A DNA stretch of 64,000 bases, from assembly GCA_902494555.1 (NCBI GenBank), contig CABUTR010000003.1, positions 1-64,000 on the forward strand, written 5' to 3'. The position numbers were made by a program, and so were the translations under genes. Within the stretch, counting starts at the first letter, position 1. Each line of letters starts with the position of its first letter. Below the pieces are notes generated by a model. The model ran no database searches. It saw only the letters and a list, made by a program, of their open reading frames with translations, and was not told where the DNA came from. Below are positions 42,322-51,167 of the stretch, piece after piece. The stretch is from an uncultured Collinsella sp. (GTDB lineage Bacteria; Actinomycetota; Coriobacteriia; Coriobacteriales; Coriobacteriaceae).

Positions 42322-42969
42322 CTATTTCGATGGGGTCCAGGTTATCTCATCGTCAAATAGCCAAGTGCGTGCTGAGCCGCTGTCGCGCGCTGTCTGCGGA
42401 TCGGGCTCGCAGGTTTGTTCGTAGGCATCCTCGGTACACCGATCCATAAAATCGACGACTGCCGTCTGGTCGCCTTCCATGACGTAGATCACGTTGCCAT
42501 CCGAGATATAGACTCCCGGCCCTTCGTTGTCCACGTAGCCGGGGTCGTATGAGACGTTGCACAGTCTGCTCCCGTTTGCCGCATCGAGTTCAAGGGTCGA
42601 ATAATACCCGCCATTCATTTGGAGTTTCTTGGCTCGATATATTGCGGCGCCGTACCACCGCGTAAACGTCTTGCCTTTGAGTAAATTGGTTGCCTTGCCG
42701 ATAAGCTGCTCATCTTGGGTATAGCGCGTGGCTCCAAGTTCGATTCGGGGATAGTTGCTGACCCCAAGCGCTGCGGGCGTACCGTCGAAATCGACGGTGA
42801 TTGAATCGGGTTTGACGATATCGGTGAGGATTTCGATAGGGTAGCTTACGGTTTCAACCGCCGCCTGCGTCGCCGAGGCAGGGAGAAATGCGAGATAGAT
42901 AATGCCTACGCCGACTGCGGTAATTGCAAACGCTAAGACGAGCAGGCCGATATAGGTGGAGCGTTTCAC
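42322..42969 (-). CDS. membrane-anchored unknown protein (paralog 1 of a head-to-head pair)
   Basis: A 215-residue protein with one N-terminal transmembrane segment (about 6-30) and an extracytoplasmic domain. Its paralog at 43500 is roughly 60% identical by eye, with shared TVDFD, PAALG-x-SNYP, GKTF-x-RWYG, YDPGY, NEGPG and a near-identical end DPQTARDSGSARTWLF. Four conserved Cys positions in the last third may form disulfides. GAGAGG and alignment with the paralog select GTG 42969 over GTG 42978. No known family recognised. Confidence 0.75.
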   Translation of the reverse strand: MKRSTYIGLLVLAFAITAVGVGIIYLAFLPASATQAAVETVSYPIEILTDIVKPDSITVDFDGTPAALGVSNYPRIELGATRYTQDEQLIGKATNLLKGKTFTRWYGAAIYRAKKLQMNGGYYSTLELDAANGSRLCNVSYDPGYVDNEGPGVYISDGNVIYVMEGDQTAVVDFMDRCTEDAYEQTCEPDPQTARDSGSARTWLFDDEITWTPSK

Positions 42970-43134
42970 GGTGGGCACCTCTCATGCAATATGCAATCAT
43001 TAAGATAAATGATACAAGCTTACGACAATATTCAAAAGAAAGCGATCGTTCGAAATGGGGGGCTAAAAGGCCCTATTGGGCTTCGATTCGATCTCTAATA
43101 GGAATATTTGCCTCCCCTCATTCTGGGCGAGGGG

Positions 43135-43290
43135 TCAAAAATTGAGTTCACGAGTTTTGCGCAATACTATTCTCACTAAACCCGCTATTTTCACTATAAG
43201 CACTATAAAAACGACGGGGACGATGACGAGAGTATTGTGGCGTACGATAACCAAGCCGTTTAAGCCGGCACCCTTGTCTTGAATCTCCAT
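43135..43290 (-). CDS. possible 51-residue membrane peptide
   Basis: An open frame from ATG 43290 to TGA 43135 whose second half is a clear transmembrane segment (LVIVPVVFIVLIVKIAGLVR) ending with basic residues. A hairpin CCCCTC/GAGGGG (43114-43119 with 43129-43134) follows the stop. It lies in an AT-richer 530-bp gap between the divergent paralogs. No good ribosome site precedes the ATG, so translation is uncertain. The rest of the gap (42970-43134, 43291-43499) shows no other gene. Confidence 0.3.
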   Translation of the reverse strand: MEIQDKGAGLNGLVIVRHNTLVIVPVVFIVLIVKIAGLVRIVLRKTRELNF

Positions 43291-43378
43291 CTATATCTGC
43301 GCGAACGGGCTATCGGTGGCTGTCGATTTTGTCGCTGTGTTCTCGTTGGGTCTTGAAGGACGCTAAAAAAGACTGGGA

Positions 43379-43410
43379 CCGCCACAAAGGGGACAGGACC
43401 TTTGTGGTGG
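43379..43410. repeat. family C palindrome
   Basis: CCGCCACAAAGG-type arm (43379-43390) with CCTTTGTGGTGG (43399-43410), one mismatch, around GGACAGGA. It is preceded by the repeated TCTCGTTGGGTCTTGAAGGA segment (43341-43360). Confidence 0.75.
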
Positions 43411-43499
43411 TGGGGTACGAGCAGCTCCTTTTGGTATTAGTGCTGGCCGCGATATCATTAGTGCAGGTGGCGAAGGCTTGCATTGTGAGGTGCTTTGCT

Positions 43500-44171
43500 G
43501 TGAGAAGTCCTGCCCGTATTGGATTGATTGTTTTGGCGCTTGCGATCACCGTGGTTGGCATGGGCGCTGTCGGCATGGCGTTTCTACCTGCTGCGGTGAC
43601 GGAGCCGGTGGTTAAGCCTGTGACTCAATCTGTCGAACTTCTGACCGGCGACGACAAGCCTGAGACCATTACCGTTGATTTTGATGAGCGACCGGCTGCG
43701 CTGGGCATTAGTAATTATCCACATATTCAGCTTGGGGCTATGCGCTATACCACGGATTCTAGTCTGATCGAAAGGGCGTCCGAGCTGCTCAGGGGCAAAA
43801 CCTTTAAGCGCTGGTATGGATATGCGTCCTATCGGGCAAAAGCGAACGACATGGTTGGCGGATGTCACTCGTCCATCGAGTTGGACACCGCGAATGGCGC
43901 CAAGTTATGTGATGTTTTGTACGATCCTGGCTACGAGGGCAATGAGGGGCCGGGCATCTACATCTTGGATGGCGATGCCGCCTATGTCATGGAGGGCAGC
44001 CGGACCGAGCTCAACGATTTTATGGGTCAGTGCATTCAGGATGCCTATGAACAGACCTGCTTGCCCGACCCGCAGACTGCACGCGATAGCGGGTCTGCCC
44101 GTACATGGCTGTTCGAGGAAGAGATGCCCTGGAACGCCGAATCGGGAAGCACAGGCTCGGCGAAGGAGTAG
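43500..44171 (+). CDS. membrane-anchored unknown protein (paralog 2 of a head-to-head pair)
   Basis: A 223-residue homologue of the protein at 42322-42969, divergently oriented. N-terminal transmembrane segment (about 7-28, IGLIVLALAITVVGMGAVGM), then an exported domain with PAALGISNYPHIQLG, GKTFKRWYGYASYRAK and YEQTCLPDPQTARDSGSART. The start is GTG 43500, matching the paralog's GTG start and preceded by TGAGGTG; an upstream extension to 43329 would read through repeats. A family C palindrome follows the stop. Function unknown. Confidence 0.75.
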   Translation: MRSPARIGLIVLALAITVVGMGAVGMAFLPAAVTEPVVKPVTQSVELLTGDDKPETITVDFDERPAALGISNYPHIQLGAMRYTTDSSLIERASELLRGKTFKRWYGYASYRAKANDMVGGCHSSIELDTANGAKLCDVLYDPGYEGNEGPGIYILDGDAAYVMEGSRTELNDFMGQCIQDAYEQTCLPDPQTARDSGSARTWLFEEEMPWNAESGSTGSAKE

Positions 44172-44179
44172 AGACCGCG

Positions 44180-44214
44180 ACCACCACAAAGGTGCCTGTC
44201 CCCTTTGCGGTGGT
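44180..44214 (+). terminator. family C palindrome after paralog 2
   Basis: ACCACCACAAAGG (44180-44192) with CCTTTGCGGTGGT (44202-44214), one mismatch, around TGCCTGTCC. It lies 9 bp after the stop and has only a short T-run. Confidence 0.65.
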
Positions 44215-44220
44215 TCTCGG

Positions 44221-44359
44221 TTTGTCTCGATTTGTAACAGACAGAGCCCTATTTGCCGACTAGATGTTACAGATTGAGACAAACGGGTGCCGCTGAACAA
44301 TTTGTCTCGATCTGTAACATCTAGGATCAAAAATGGCTGCTAGATGCTACAGATCGAGA
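44221..44359. repeat. two tandem hairpins (TTTGTCTCGATCTGTAACA family)
   Basis: Hairpin 1: TTTGTCTCGATTTGTAACA (44221-44239) with 44265-44283, two mismatches. Hairpin 2: TCTCGATCTGTAACATCTAG (44303-44322) with 44340-44359, one mismatch. The two share the same arm sequence, so the unit is duplicated. They lie upstream of the clpB regulatory region. Confidence 0.8.
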
Positions 44360-44421
44360 TGGTAGTGCGCCTGGGCAGCGGCGGGCTGACATCTCAGTAC
44401 CCTATCCACCAATCACTCAGA

Positions 44422-44448
44422 AAATCTTATATATAGAGACTTAGATTT
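44422..44448. promoter_or_regulatory. candidate HspR operator upstream of clpB
   Basis: AAATCT-N15-AGATTT with CTTATAT inside the left half and GACTTAGATTT on the right, matching 35003-35029 upstream of dnaK. TGTATAAG at 44450-44457 is a possible -10. The clpB ATG is 90 bp downstream. Confidence 0.65.
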
Positions 44449-44537
44449 GTGTATAAGATCGTACAAAGCTGGCAACAATACTTCTCGAACAACGTGAAGC
44501 CGCCCCGTAGGGCGGCCGCCCCAAGAGAGGTGATTCC

Positions 44538-47165
44538 ATGAGAATCGATAAGCTAGCAATGACGTCGCGCGAGGCGTTGCAGACCGCCATGAGCACGGCT
44601 GCCGACGCACAGGCCGGCGCGGTGGAGCCGATTCACCTGTTGTCTGCCCTGCTCGGTGCCGGCGAGCGCAATATCTCCGTGATCATCGAGCGCATCGGCG
44701 CCGACCCGGCCCAGCTCGCACGTTCCACGCAGGATGCCATCGACCGCGCGCCCAAGGTTTCGGGCGAGGGCCAGCAGATGGGCCTGTCCAACGAGCTCGT
44801 CCGCGTCATCGAAAAGGCCGAGAAGAAGGCCACCAAGATGGGCGACAGCTTTGTGGTGACCGAGCATCTGCTGATGGCACTTGCCGAGGATAAGGGCGAG
44901 GCTGGCCGCGTCCTGCGCGACGCAGGTGTCACCAAGGAGCGCATCGAGCAAGTCTACGAGGAGCTGCGCGGCGATGACCGCGTGACGTCTGCCGAGGACA
45001 AGACCCAGTTTGAGGCGCTGGAGCAGTATGGCCGCAACATCTGCGACCTCGCCCGCGCCGGCAAGCTCGACCCGGTCATCGGCCGTACCGACGAGATCCG
45101 TCGTACCATCCAGGTTCTGTCCCGCCGCACCAAGAACAACCCCGTGCTCATCGGCGAGCCGGGTGTGGGCAAGACGGCCATCGTCGAGGGCATCGCCCAG
45201 CGTATCGTGGCCGGCGACGTGCCGAGCACGCTGCGCGATCGCGACCTCATCGAGCTCGACATGAGCGCGCTGGTCGCCGGCGCCAAGTACCGTGGTGAGT
45301 TCGAGGACCGCTTAAAGGCCGTGCTCAAGGAGGTACAGAAGTCCGAGGGCAAGGTCATCCTGTTCATCGATGAGCTCCACACCATCGTGGGCGCGGGTGC
45401 CACCGAGGGCTCCATGGATGCCGGCAACATTCTCAAGCCGGCGCTCGCCCGTGGCGACCTGCATGCGATCGGCGCGACCACGCTCGACGAATATCGCAAG
45501 TACATCGAGAAGGACGCAGCGCTCGCACGTCGTTTCCAGACCGTTATGGTCAGCGAGCCTACCGTCGAGGACACCATCTCGATCCTGCGTGGCCTCAAGG
45601 AGAAGTACGAGATCTTCCACGGCGTGCATATTACCGATAGCGCGCTCGTGGCCGCCGCCGACCTCTCCGATCGCTACATCGCCGACCGTTTCCTGCCCGA
45701 CAAGGCCATCGACCTGGTCGATGAGGCCGCAAGCCGCCTGCGCATGGAGCTCGACAGCATGCCGGTCGAGATCGACGCCACCACGCGTCAGCTCACCCAG
45801 CTGCAGATTGAGGAGCAGGCGCTCATGAAGGAGACCGACGACGCCTCCAAGGAGCGTCTGGAGGCCCTGCGCCAGGAGATCGCCGAGGTCCAAGAAAAGC
45901 TCAACGTGCAAAAGGCCGGCTGGCTCAACCAGAAGAACGCCATCGACCACGTGCAGGAGCTTAAGGGCCAGCTTGACGAGGCCAAGAGCGAGGAGGAGCG
46001 CGCGACGCGCAACGGCGATCTGGGCCGTGCGTCCGAGCTGCGCTTTTCCGTGATTCCGGGTCTGCAGCAGCAGATTCAGGATTCCGAGGTTGCGCTCGAG
46101 GCACAAAAGCAGCAGGACGGCGAGGGCCTCAACGAGCAGGTGACCTCCGATGAGATCGCCGAGGTCGTGAGCGCCTGGACCGGCGTGCCCGTGTCCAAGA
46201 TGATGCAGGGCGAGCTCGACAAGCTCAAGGGCCTGGAGGGCGAGCTGCATAAGCGTGTCATCGGCCAGGACGAGGCCGTGTCCGCTGTGGCCGCGGCCGT
46301 GCGCCGCAGCCGTGCGGGCCTCTCCGACCCGGACAAGCCCATCGGCAGCTTCTTCTTCCTGGGCCCCACCGGCGTAGGCAAGACCGAGCTCGCCAAGGCG
46401 CTTGCCGAGTGCCTGTTCGACGACGAGCGCGCGCTCGTGCGTATCGACATGTCCGAGTACATGGAGAAGTTCAGCGTCCAGCGTCTGATCGGTGCGCCCC
46501 CGGGATACGTGGGTTACGACGAGGGCGGCCAGCTCACCGAGGCCGTGCGCCGTCGTCCGTACTCCGTAATCTTGCTCGACGAGATGGAGAAGGCCCATCC
46601 GGATGTCTTTAACGTGCTGCTGCAGGTGCTCGACGACGGCCGCCTGACCGACGGCCAGGGTCGTCAGGTGTCCTTCAAGAACACGATCATCATCATGACG
46701 TCTAACGTGGGCTCCAAGGCTATCGCCGAGCTTTCCGGTAAGGACGAGGAGGAGATGCGCCATCAGGTCGACGCGGCCATGGCTCAGACCTTCCGCCCCG
46801 AGTTCCTCAACCGTATCGACGATATCGTGGTGTTCCATCCGCTCGGCATGGCGCAGATTGAGAAGATCGTCGATATCCAGCTCGCCGATGTCCGCGCACG
46901 CCTGGCCAAGGAGCGCATGACGCTTGCCATCACCCCGGCGGCCAAGCAGATGCTCGCCGTGGGCGGCCTGGACCCGGTCTTTGGCGCTCGTCCGCTCAAG
47001 CGTCTGGTCCAGCGCGAGGTCGTGGATGCCATCGCGGCCGCTATCATCGACGGCACGGTGCGCGAGGGCGATCAGGTGACGGTCGATGTCGACAAGGACG
47101 GTGCTTTTACCGTCGTGTGCGATAACACGCCGTCTGCCACCTACGAGGTGCCCGACGCCGAGTAG
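44538..47165 (+). CDS. clpB: ClpB disaggregase
   Basis: An 875-residue AAA+ chaperone that pulls apart aggregates with DnaK. Domains: N-terminal Clp repeats (1-145), AAA-1 with GEPGVGKTAIVEG (about 205), a middle coiled coil (about 410-530; the mark of ClpB versus ClpA/C), AAA-2 with GPTGVGKTELAK (about 612), and a C-terminal D2-small domain. AAGAGAGGTG precedes the ATG. Monocistronic; the shared motif upstream suggests co-control with dnaK. Confidence 0.97.
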   Translation: MRIDKLAMTSREALQTAMSTAADAQAGAVEPIHLLSALLGAGERNISVIIERIGADPAQLARSTQDAIDRAPKVSGEGQQMGLSNELVRVIEKAEKKATKMGDSFVVTEHLLMALAEDKGEAGRVLRDAGVTKERIEQVYEELRGDDRVTSAEDKTQFEALEQYGRNICDLARAGKLDPVIGRTDEIRRTIQVLSRRTKNNPVLIGEPGVGKTAIVEGIAQRIVAGDVPSTLRDRDLIELDMSALVAGAKYRGEFEDRLKAVLKEVQKSEGKVILFIDELHTIVGAGATEGSMDAGNILKPALARGDLHAIGATTLDEYRKYIEKDAALARRFQTVMVSEPTVEDTISILRGLKEKYEIFHGVHITDSALVAAADLSDRYIADRFLPDKAIDLVDEAASRLRMELDSMPVEIDATTRQLTQLQIEEQALMKETDDASKERLEALRQEIAEVQEKLNVQKAGWLNQKNAIDHVQELKGQLDEAKSEEERATRNGDLGRASELRFSVIPGLQQQIQDSEVALEAQKQQDGEGLNEQVTSDEIAEVVSAWTGVPVSKMMQGELDKLKGLEGELHKRVIGQDEAVSAVAAAVRRSRAGLSDPDKPIGSFFFLGPTGVGKTELAKALAECLFDDERALVRIDMSEYMEKFSVQRLIGAPPGYVGYDEGGQLTEAVRRRPYSVILLDEMEKAHPDVFNVLLQVLDDGRLTDGQGRQVSFKNTIIIMTSNVGSKAIAELSGKDEEEMRHQVDAAMAQTFRPEFLNRIDDIVVFHPLGMAQIEKIVDIQLADVRARLAKERMTLAITPAAKQMLAVGGLDPVFGARPLKRLVQREVVDAIAAAIIDGTVREGDQVTVDVDKDGAFTVVCDNTPSATYEVPDAE

Positions 47166-47208
47166 ATTTTTGGGGCCGGCTTTAAACCGCCCCTCATCGC
47201 AAAACGCC

Positions 47209-47247
47209 AAGGGCGGCGGATCCAATCGGGTCCGCCGCCCTTTTTCG
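47209..47247 (+). terminator. rho-independent terminator after clpB
   Basis: AAGGGCGGCGGA (47209-47220) with TCCGCCGCCCTT (47231-47242), then TTTC. Confidence 0.92.
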
Positions 47248-47295
47248 TGCGACAATCGATGGTGTTGAACGGATGCGATGCAAGGAGCTATGCAG

Positions 47296-47490
47296 ATGAA
47301 AGACGAGATCAAGACAAGCGCGCCGGCGACCGATGCCGCACCCGCCGCACCCAAGCCCGCGCCTAAACCGGCACCCAAGCCGCGCGACCCCTACATCCGC
47401 GCCGAGAACGAGGACGATGACGGCTACGATCCCTACAGCGATCGCCGCCCCGAGCGCGAGCCGATGTTCGAAGCCGACCCCTGGCGCTGA
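47296..47490 (+). CDS. 64-residue Pro/Ala-rich disordered protein, unknown
   Basis: A short protein with a low-complexity first half (APAAPKPAPKPAPKPRDPY) and an acidic/charged second half ending REPMFEADPWR. Entirely predicted disordered. AAGGAG at 47282-47287 is best spaced for ATG 47296 among three in-frame ATGs. It has the ribosome site and codon pattern of a real gene, but no family is recognised. It sits alone between a terminator and a large palindrome. Confidence 0.6.
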   Translation: MKDEIKTSAPATDAAPAAPKPAPKPAPKPRDPYIRAENEDDDGYDPYSDRRPEREPMFEADPWR

Positions 47491-47514
47491 GTGCCACCCA
47501 AAAGGCCACCAATA

Positions 47515-47581
47515 AGTTGCGGTGAAATAGGGACTGTTTTGCGGTTTGACCAGCAAAAACAGTCCCTATTTCACCGCAACT
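47515..47581. repeat. palindrome family E, 26-bp perfect arms
   Basis: 47515-47540 (beginning AGTTGCGGTGAAATAGGGAC) is perfectly complementary to 47556-47581 around a 15-nt loop. It carries the same RGGGAC core as families A, C and D. It lies between two convergent genes and could terminate both. Confidence 0.85.
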
Positions 47582-47622
47582 GCGTTAGGGATGTGGGTGT
47601 TGGGCGCCTGTCTTCGGGCCGG

Positions 47623-49119
47623 CTAGTCTTGGGCTTTGATGCTCGGCAGGAGAATCTGGGCGAGGTAGTCGGTCTCAAGTTTGGTCGCGGCGTCTGCCTT
47701 GCCGTCTTTGCCGACCAGTACGTTCTTGATCTGGCTATAGGTGTAGCGGTTACCGGTCGTGAGCTCGACAAGCTCAATGGCCGTGTCCATGGGGTAGGTT
47801 GACACGGGATTCTGCGTCCGTCCGTTGATGGTCTGGGGCACCACGTACGGATAGACGGGGCCGCTGGCGTAGACGGTATAACCGTTGCCTAGATTGGCTG
47901 CACCCAAAACCGTATCGCCCTCATCGGGCGTAAAGCTCTCGCCCTCGCGCACCGCGACGAGCGTCACAATCGGCGTATCGCTGTCGCCGGCAAGATAGAT
48001 GCATAGCGTGCTGCCATTTTGCCAAGTCTCGACCTTGCCGTACCACTCGACGGGAATATCGAGCTGGTAGAGGTCGGTTGCCTTGTGGCGAGCGTCAGCA
48101 TCACGGGACGCCTGTGCCTTTTGCGCGCTCACGGCATTGACGGCGGCGTCGCGCCGCGCGGTTGCTGCCTGCTGGAGCACTTTGGCAGCCGCGGCGGAGC
48201 TCGCACCGCCCTCCTCGGCATACTTGGCGGCGGCATCGATCTGGTCGTCAGTCACCGTGTCGGCCGAAGGCACCTTGAGCTTAAAGGTGGCCTGGGCACT
48301 TAAATCCTGTCCATCGCTCTTAACGGTGACCTGCGTCTTGGTGGTCGGGACGGTATAGATGGTGCCGTCGGCCGCGATGGGGGAGGCAGCGATGGAGAGC
48401 GTGTAATCGCCGGGCAGCAGTTTGATGCCGCGGCCGTGCTCGTCAACATAGAGCGTTTCGCTCACGGAGGAGCCGTCAGAATCCTGACCGCTCACCTGTA
48501 CGGGAATCTTGGAGCCAGTGGAACAGTCGAGGCCCGCGGCATGCATGCCAATCTGCACCGACATCATCGTGTGGGCATTGGCGGCGACAGCGGCAGCCTG
48601 CTCTTGCTGATATCCGTTCCAGGCAGCATAGCCTGCACCGCCGGCGACGAGCGCGACGGCCACGACACCGGCGACCATCAGATTGCGGCGCTTGGGCGAC
48701 ATCTTGCGATGGCGGACCTCGGCCTCGCGTGCCGAGGGAACGGACGGCAGGGGTATATCGCCCATGGCGATGGTCTCGTCCACGGCTGGTGCGGAACCCA
48801 GGCCAGGAAGCTCGCGAGTCAGCGAATCCTCGGCCGGCAAGCTGTCGAGCAAGACGGTTTCCTCGCCCGTGTCGGATTCGGGCTGGTTGCCGGCCTCGCT
48901 TTCGGTGCCTTCGTGATCTGCCTCATCCTCGGCAGGCTCAACGTCGCCTGCATCCTGATTATCGGATTGCGCCTCGGTTTCCGGCTCATCCTGCACATCA
49001 ACGCCCGAATCGTCAAACGCAATCTCATCGAGTGAAATCCGGTCTAAGCTCTCCAAGGCCTCAGCGCAAGCTTCTGCATCTTGGGCCGCATCCTCTTGGC
49101 CCATCGTCTCATCATTCAT
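47623..49119 (-). CDS. large single-pass membrane protein, unknown function
   Basis: A 498-residue protein: a very acidic, disordered cytoplasmic N-terminus (1-135), one transmembrane segment (about 147-170, NLMVAGVVAVALVAGGAGYA) preceded by basic RHRKMSPKRR, then an extracytoplasmic part with a carboxypeptidase-regulatory-like beta domain (about 195-280), a helical Ala/Lys-rich stretch (285-345) and a C-terminal domain (350-490) with VEWYGKVETWQNGSTLCIYL. This layout is common in Coriobacteriia but has no known function. GGGGGATGT precedes the ATG. Confidence 0.75.
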   Translation of the reverse strand: MNDETMGQEDAAQDAEACAEALESLDRISLDEIAFDDSGVDVQDEPETEAQSDNQDAGDVEPAEDEADHEGTESEAGNQPESDTGEETVLLDSLPAEDSLTRELPGLGSAPAVDETIAMGDIPLPSVPSAREAEVRHRKMSPKRRNLMVAGVVAVALVAGGAGYAAWNGYQQEQAAAVAANAHTMMSVQIGMHAAGLDCSTGSKIPVQVSGQDSDGSSVSETLYVDEHGRGIKLLPGDYTLSIAASPIAADGTIYTVPTTKTQVTVKSDGQDLSAQATFKLKVPSADTVTDDQIDAAAKYAEEGGASSAAAAKVLQQAATARRDAAVNAVSAQKAQASRDADARHKATDLYQLDIPVEWYGKVETWQNGSTLCIYLAGDSDTPIVTLVAVREGESFTPDEGDTVLGAANLGNGYTVYASGPVYPYVVPQTINGRTQNPVSTYPMDTAIELVELTTGNRYTYSQIKNVLVGKDGKADAATKLETDYLAQILLPSIKAQD

Positions 49120-49246
49120 ACATCCCCCAAGCTCAATATCGGGACAACACTGTACCCAAAAATGGAGCCATATAAAGCGCGTGCGAAATATAAGATCCGA
49201 TTTAACCTGAGCGCATCGTTCGGCCGCATCCTCGCGGCGGCAAAAG

Positions 49247-49281
49247 GCCCCCGGAACGCGAACGAATCACATTCCGGGGGC
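49247..49281 (-). terminator. terminator for the DUF5692-like gene (minus strand)
   Basis: GCCCCCGGAA (49247-49256) with TTCCGGGGGC (49272-49281); on the minus strand it is followed by CTTTTG. The 49120-49246 gap also holds the promoter side of the gene ending at 47623. Confidence 0.85.
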
Positions 49282-49352
49282 TCTACAATGCGTTGAGTTG
49301 CGCGGAGTCGGCCAGGCGGCTTCACATTCAAGCGATGTTTGCGTCGGGCGCG

Positions 49353-50360
49353 TTACTCGGCGTGCGCGTAATCAACCTTGGCGCGGCGAGCGGTAGCCTT
49401 CTCCCAATCGCTGGTGCCCTCAAAGACATCCTGCTTGTAGGGATTGCGGCCGAGCTTCTTGGCGCGGTAGGCGATGTAGATGATTGCGGCGACGTTGGCG
49501 ACCAGTGCGGCGATTGAGACCGCGGTAGCGGCGCCGGGGTCGAGCGTGGAGTGGGTCACAAAGATGGACTCCTCCTGGAAGAACGGGAACACCTGGGCAA
49601 ACATGCACCAAATAGCCAGCGTAAAGGCGCGGTTCTGGATCCAGCCGCCCTTGTTCCAGATAAAGGCGGCGACGGTGGGCGCCAGCAGCAGCGCAAAGCC
49701 GCAGAACCAGGAGTGGGTGGGCAGGCAGTTGTAGGTGTAGCAGAAGTTCCAGATATCGTAGGCGATGATGTAGACCCAGGTCATGTCGGGCCACAGCATG
49801 TCGGTCTTGTCCTCGGAGGCGTAGACGCTCCACCAACCGGTCATGCAGAAGATGTTGATGATACCGGCGATGCCGTTGAACACGTTGTTCCAGCCGGCCA
49901 GCTGCGTAGCACCTTCGGAGGTGACCCAGGTTGACTCACCCAGGACAAAGAAGTGATAGGCGCTCTCAAAGTCGGACACGACGGCGATCATGATGTTGAT
50001 GGCGACGATCACAAACGGCCACGCGCGGAACCAATGCGCCTTGCCGATCTTTCCCCACTGGTACTTAATGGCAATGAAGCCCCAGCAACCGGCCAACGCC
50101 GCGTATACCTTGGCGTAGTGGAACCAGCTGTTCTGGTACACATGGGTGGGGTTGGTGAGCGCCCACTCGGCACCCTGCGAAACACCGACGGCGATGGCGA
50201 CACAGTAGATGGTCATGGCCAGCGGAGCCACGCCAAAGATGATTGCCGCGCCCAGCTTGGTGCGGCGGCCGACCTCGTTGAGCACGATCAGGCCAATAAA
50301 GACCATGGCCCAGCCGGCCCAGTGGATAAGGGTATCGCTACCCCAAACATCGAACAGCAT
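49353..50360 (-). CDS. multi-pass membrane protein (DUF5692-like)
   Basis: A 335-residue protein with about eight or nine transmembrane segments and many Trp residues (WNNVFNGIAGIINIFCMTGWW, CLPTHSWFCGFALLLAPTVA). I believe it belongs to DUF5692, found in gut anaerobes, of unknown function. It is 64 bp downstream of a TetR regulator on the same strand and near the large Fe-S flavoprotein, so the three may form one regulated unit. The cytoplasmic C-terminus is charged. AAAGGAGAGC precedes the ATG. Confidence 0.75.
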   Translation of the reverse strand: MLFDVWGSDTLIHWAGWAMVFIGLIVLNEVGRRTKLGAAIIFGVAPLAMTIYCVAIAVGVSQGAEWALTNPTHVYQNSWFHYAKVYAALAGCWGFIAIKYQWGKIGKAHWFRAWPFVIVAINIMIAVVSDFESAYHFFVLGESTWVTSEGATQLAGWNNVFNGIAGIINIFCMTGWWSVYASEDKTDMLWPDMTWVYIIAYDIWNFCYTYNCLPTHSWFCGFALLLAPTVAAFIWNKGGWIQNRAFTLAIWCMFAQVFPFFQEESIFVTHSTLDPGAATAVSIAALVANVAAIIYIAYRAKKLGRNPYKQDVFEGTSDWEKATARRAKVDYAHAE

Positions 50361-50423
50361 GCTGCTCTCCTTTCACACGCCCGCGGCCCCTCTTCTGATC
50401 GCGGGCAGTTTGGCCAAATGTCG

Positions 50424-51086
50424 TCAGTTCTGGGGCTTGCGCTCCGGATACTTGGCGGTATAGCCCTCGATGTGGAGTGTCGAGGCGATGATTTCCTTGA
50501 CCGTCTCGTCGGGCACATCGGGGTGCGTGCGGATATACATCAAAAGACCCATGATGAGGGTGTAGAACGTTTCGTAGACATGGTCGATGCGCAGCTCGTG
50601 GTGGGCGACAAAATCCACCACGGTGGTGTCGCAGATATACTGCGCCACACGCTGGACCACGTTGTGCAAAAAGCCGCCGTAGAGCGCGCCGCTGTTGGAG
50701 GTCAGAGTGTGCGGCAGTTCGTGGCCGCTGGCGACCAGGCGCTTAAAGAGCGGGGCGACGGTGTCGAGCGCGCCCTCGATATCACCGACGGTGCGGTTGG
50801 CATTCCACTGCTCGAGCTCGGAGATAAAACCGTCGATTGCCTCGTCCATGACGGCGGTGACGGCGGCGTCCATGTCGGCGAAGTAGTGGTAGAACAATGA
50901 ACGCGTGCAGCCGGCTCGCTTGGTCACGGCCGATACCGATAGGTGGGACACGCCCAGCTCGGAGCTTACGGTGCGCACGGCATCGAGGATCTCGCGACGG
51001 CGTTCGTCGCCCGTCAGGCGCTTTGCCGCGCTATCGGATGCGGGGACGGCATCGACCACAGAGGTACCTGCTGTGTTGTTGCCCAT
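50424..51086 (-). CDS. TetR-family regulator
   Basis: A 220-residue regulator: helix-turn-helix at about 28-75 (RREILDAVRTVSSELGVSHL, SVSAVTKRAGCTRSLFYHYF) and an all-helical ligand domain. AAAGGCGG supports the ATG at 51086. Two perfect TTGAC palindromes stand 59-97 bp upstream, between it and the divergent flavoprotein gene, so it probably represses both. The inducer is unknown. Confidence 0.9.
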   Translation of the reverse strand: MGNNTAGTSVVDAVPASDSAAKRLTGDERRREILDAVRTVSSELGVSHLSVSAVTKRAGCTRSLFYHYFADMDAAVTAVMDEAIDGFISELEQWNANRTVGDIEGALDTVAPLFKRLVASGHELPHTLTSNSGALYGGFLHNVVQRVAQYICDTTVVDFVAHHELRIDHVYETFYTLIMGLLMYIRTHPDVPDETVKEIIASTLHIEGYTAKYPERKPQN

Positions 51087-51144
51087 GTTTTTCCGCCTTT
51101 CATCCTCTTTTGCCTGACCGTTCGCCTAACAGTCTTGAATATTG

Positions 51145-51159
51145 TTGACGGTTCGTCAA
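51145..51159. promoter_or_regulatory. TetR operator candidate 1
   Basis: TTGACG-GTT-CGTCAA, a perfect 15-bp palindrome in the divergent tetR/flavoprotein promoter region. Confidence 0.7.
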
Positions 51160-51167
51160 TACTATTT

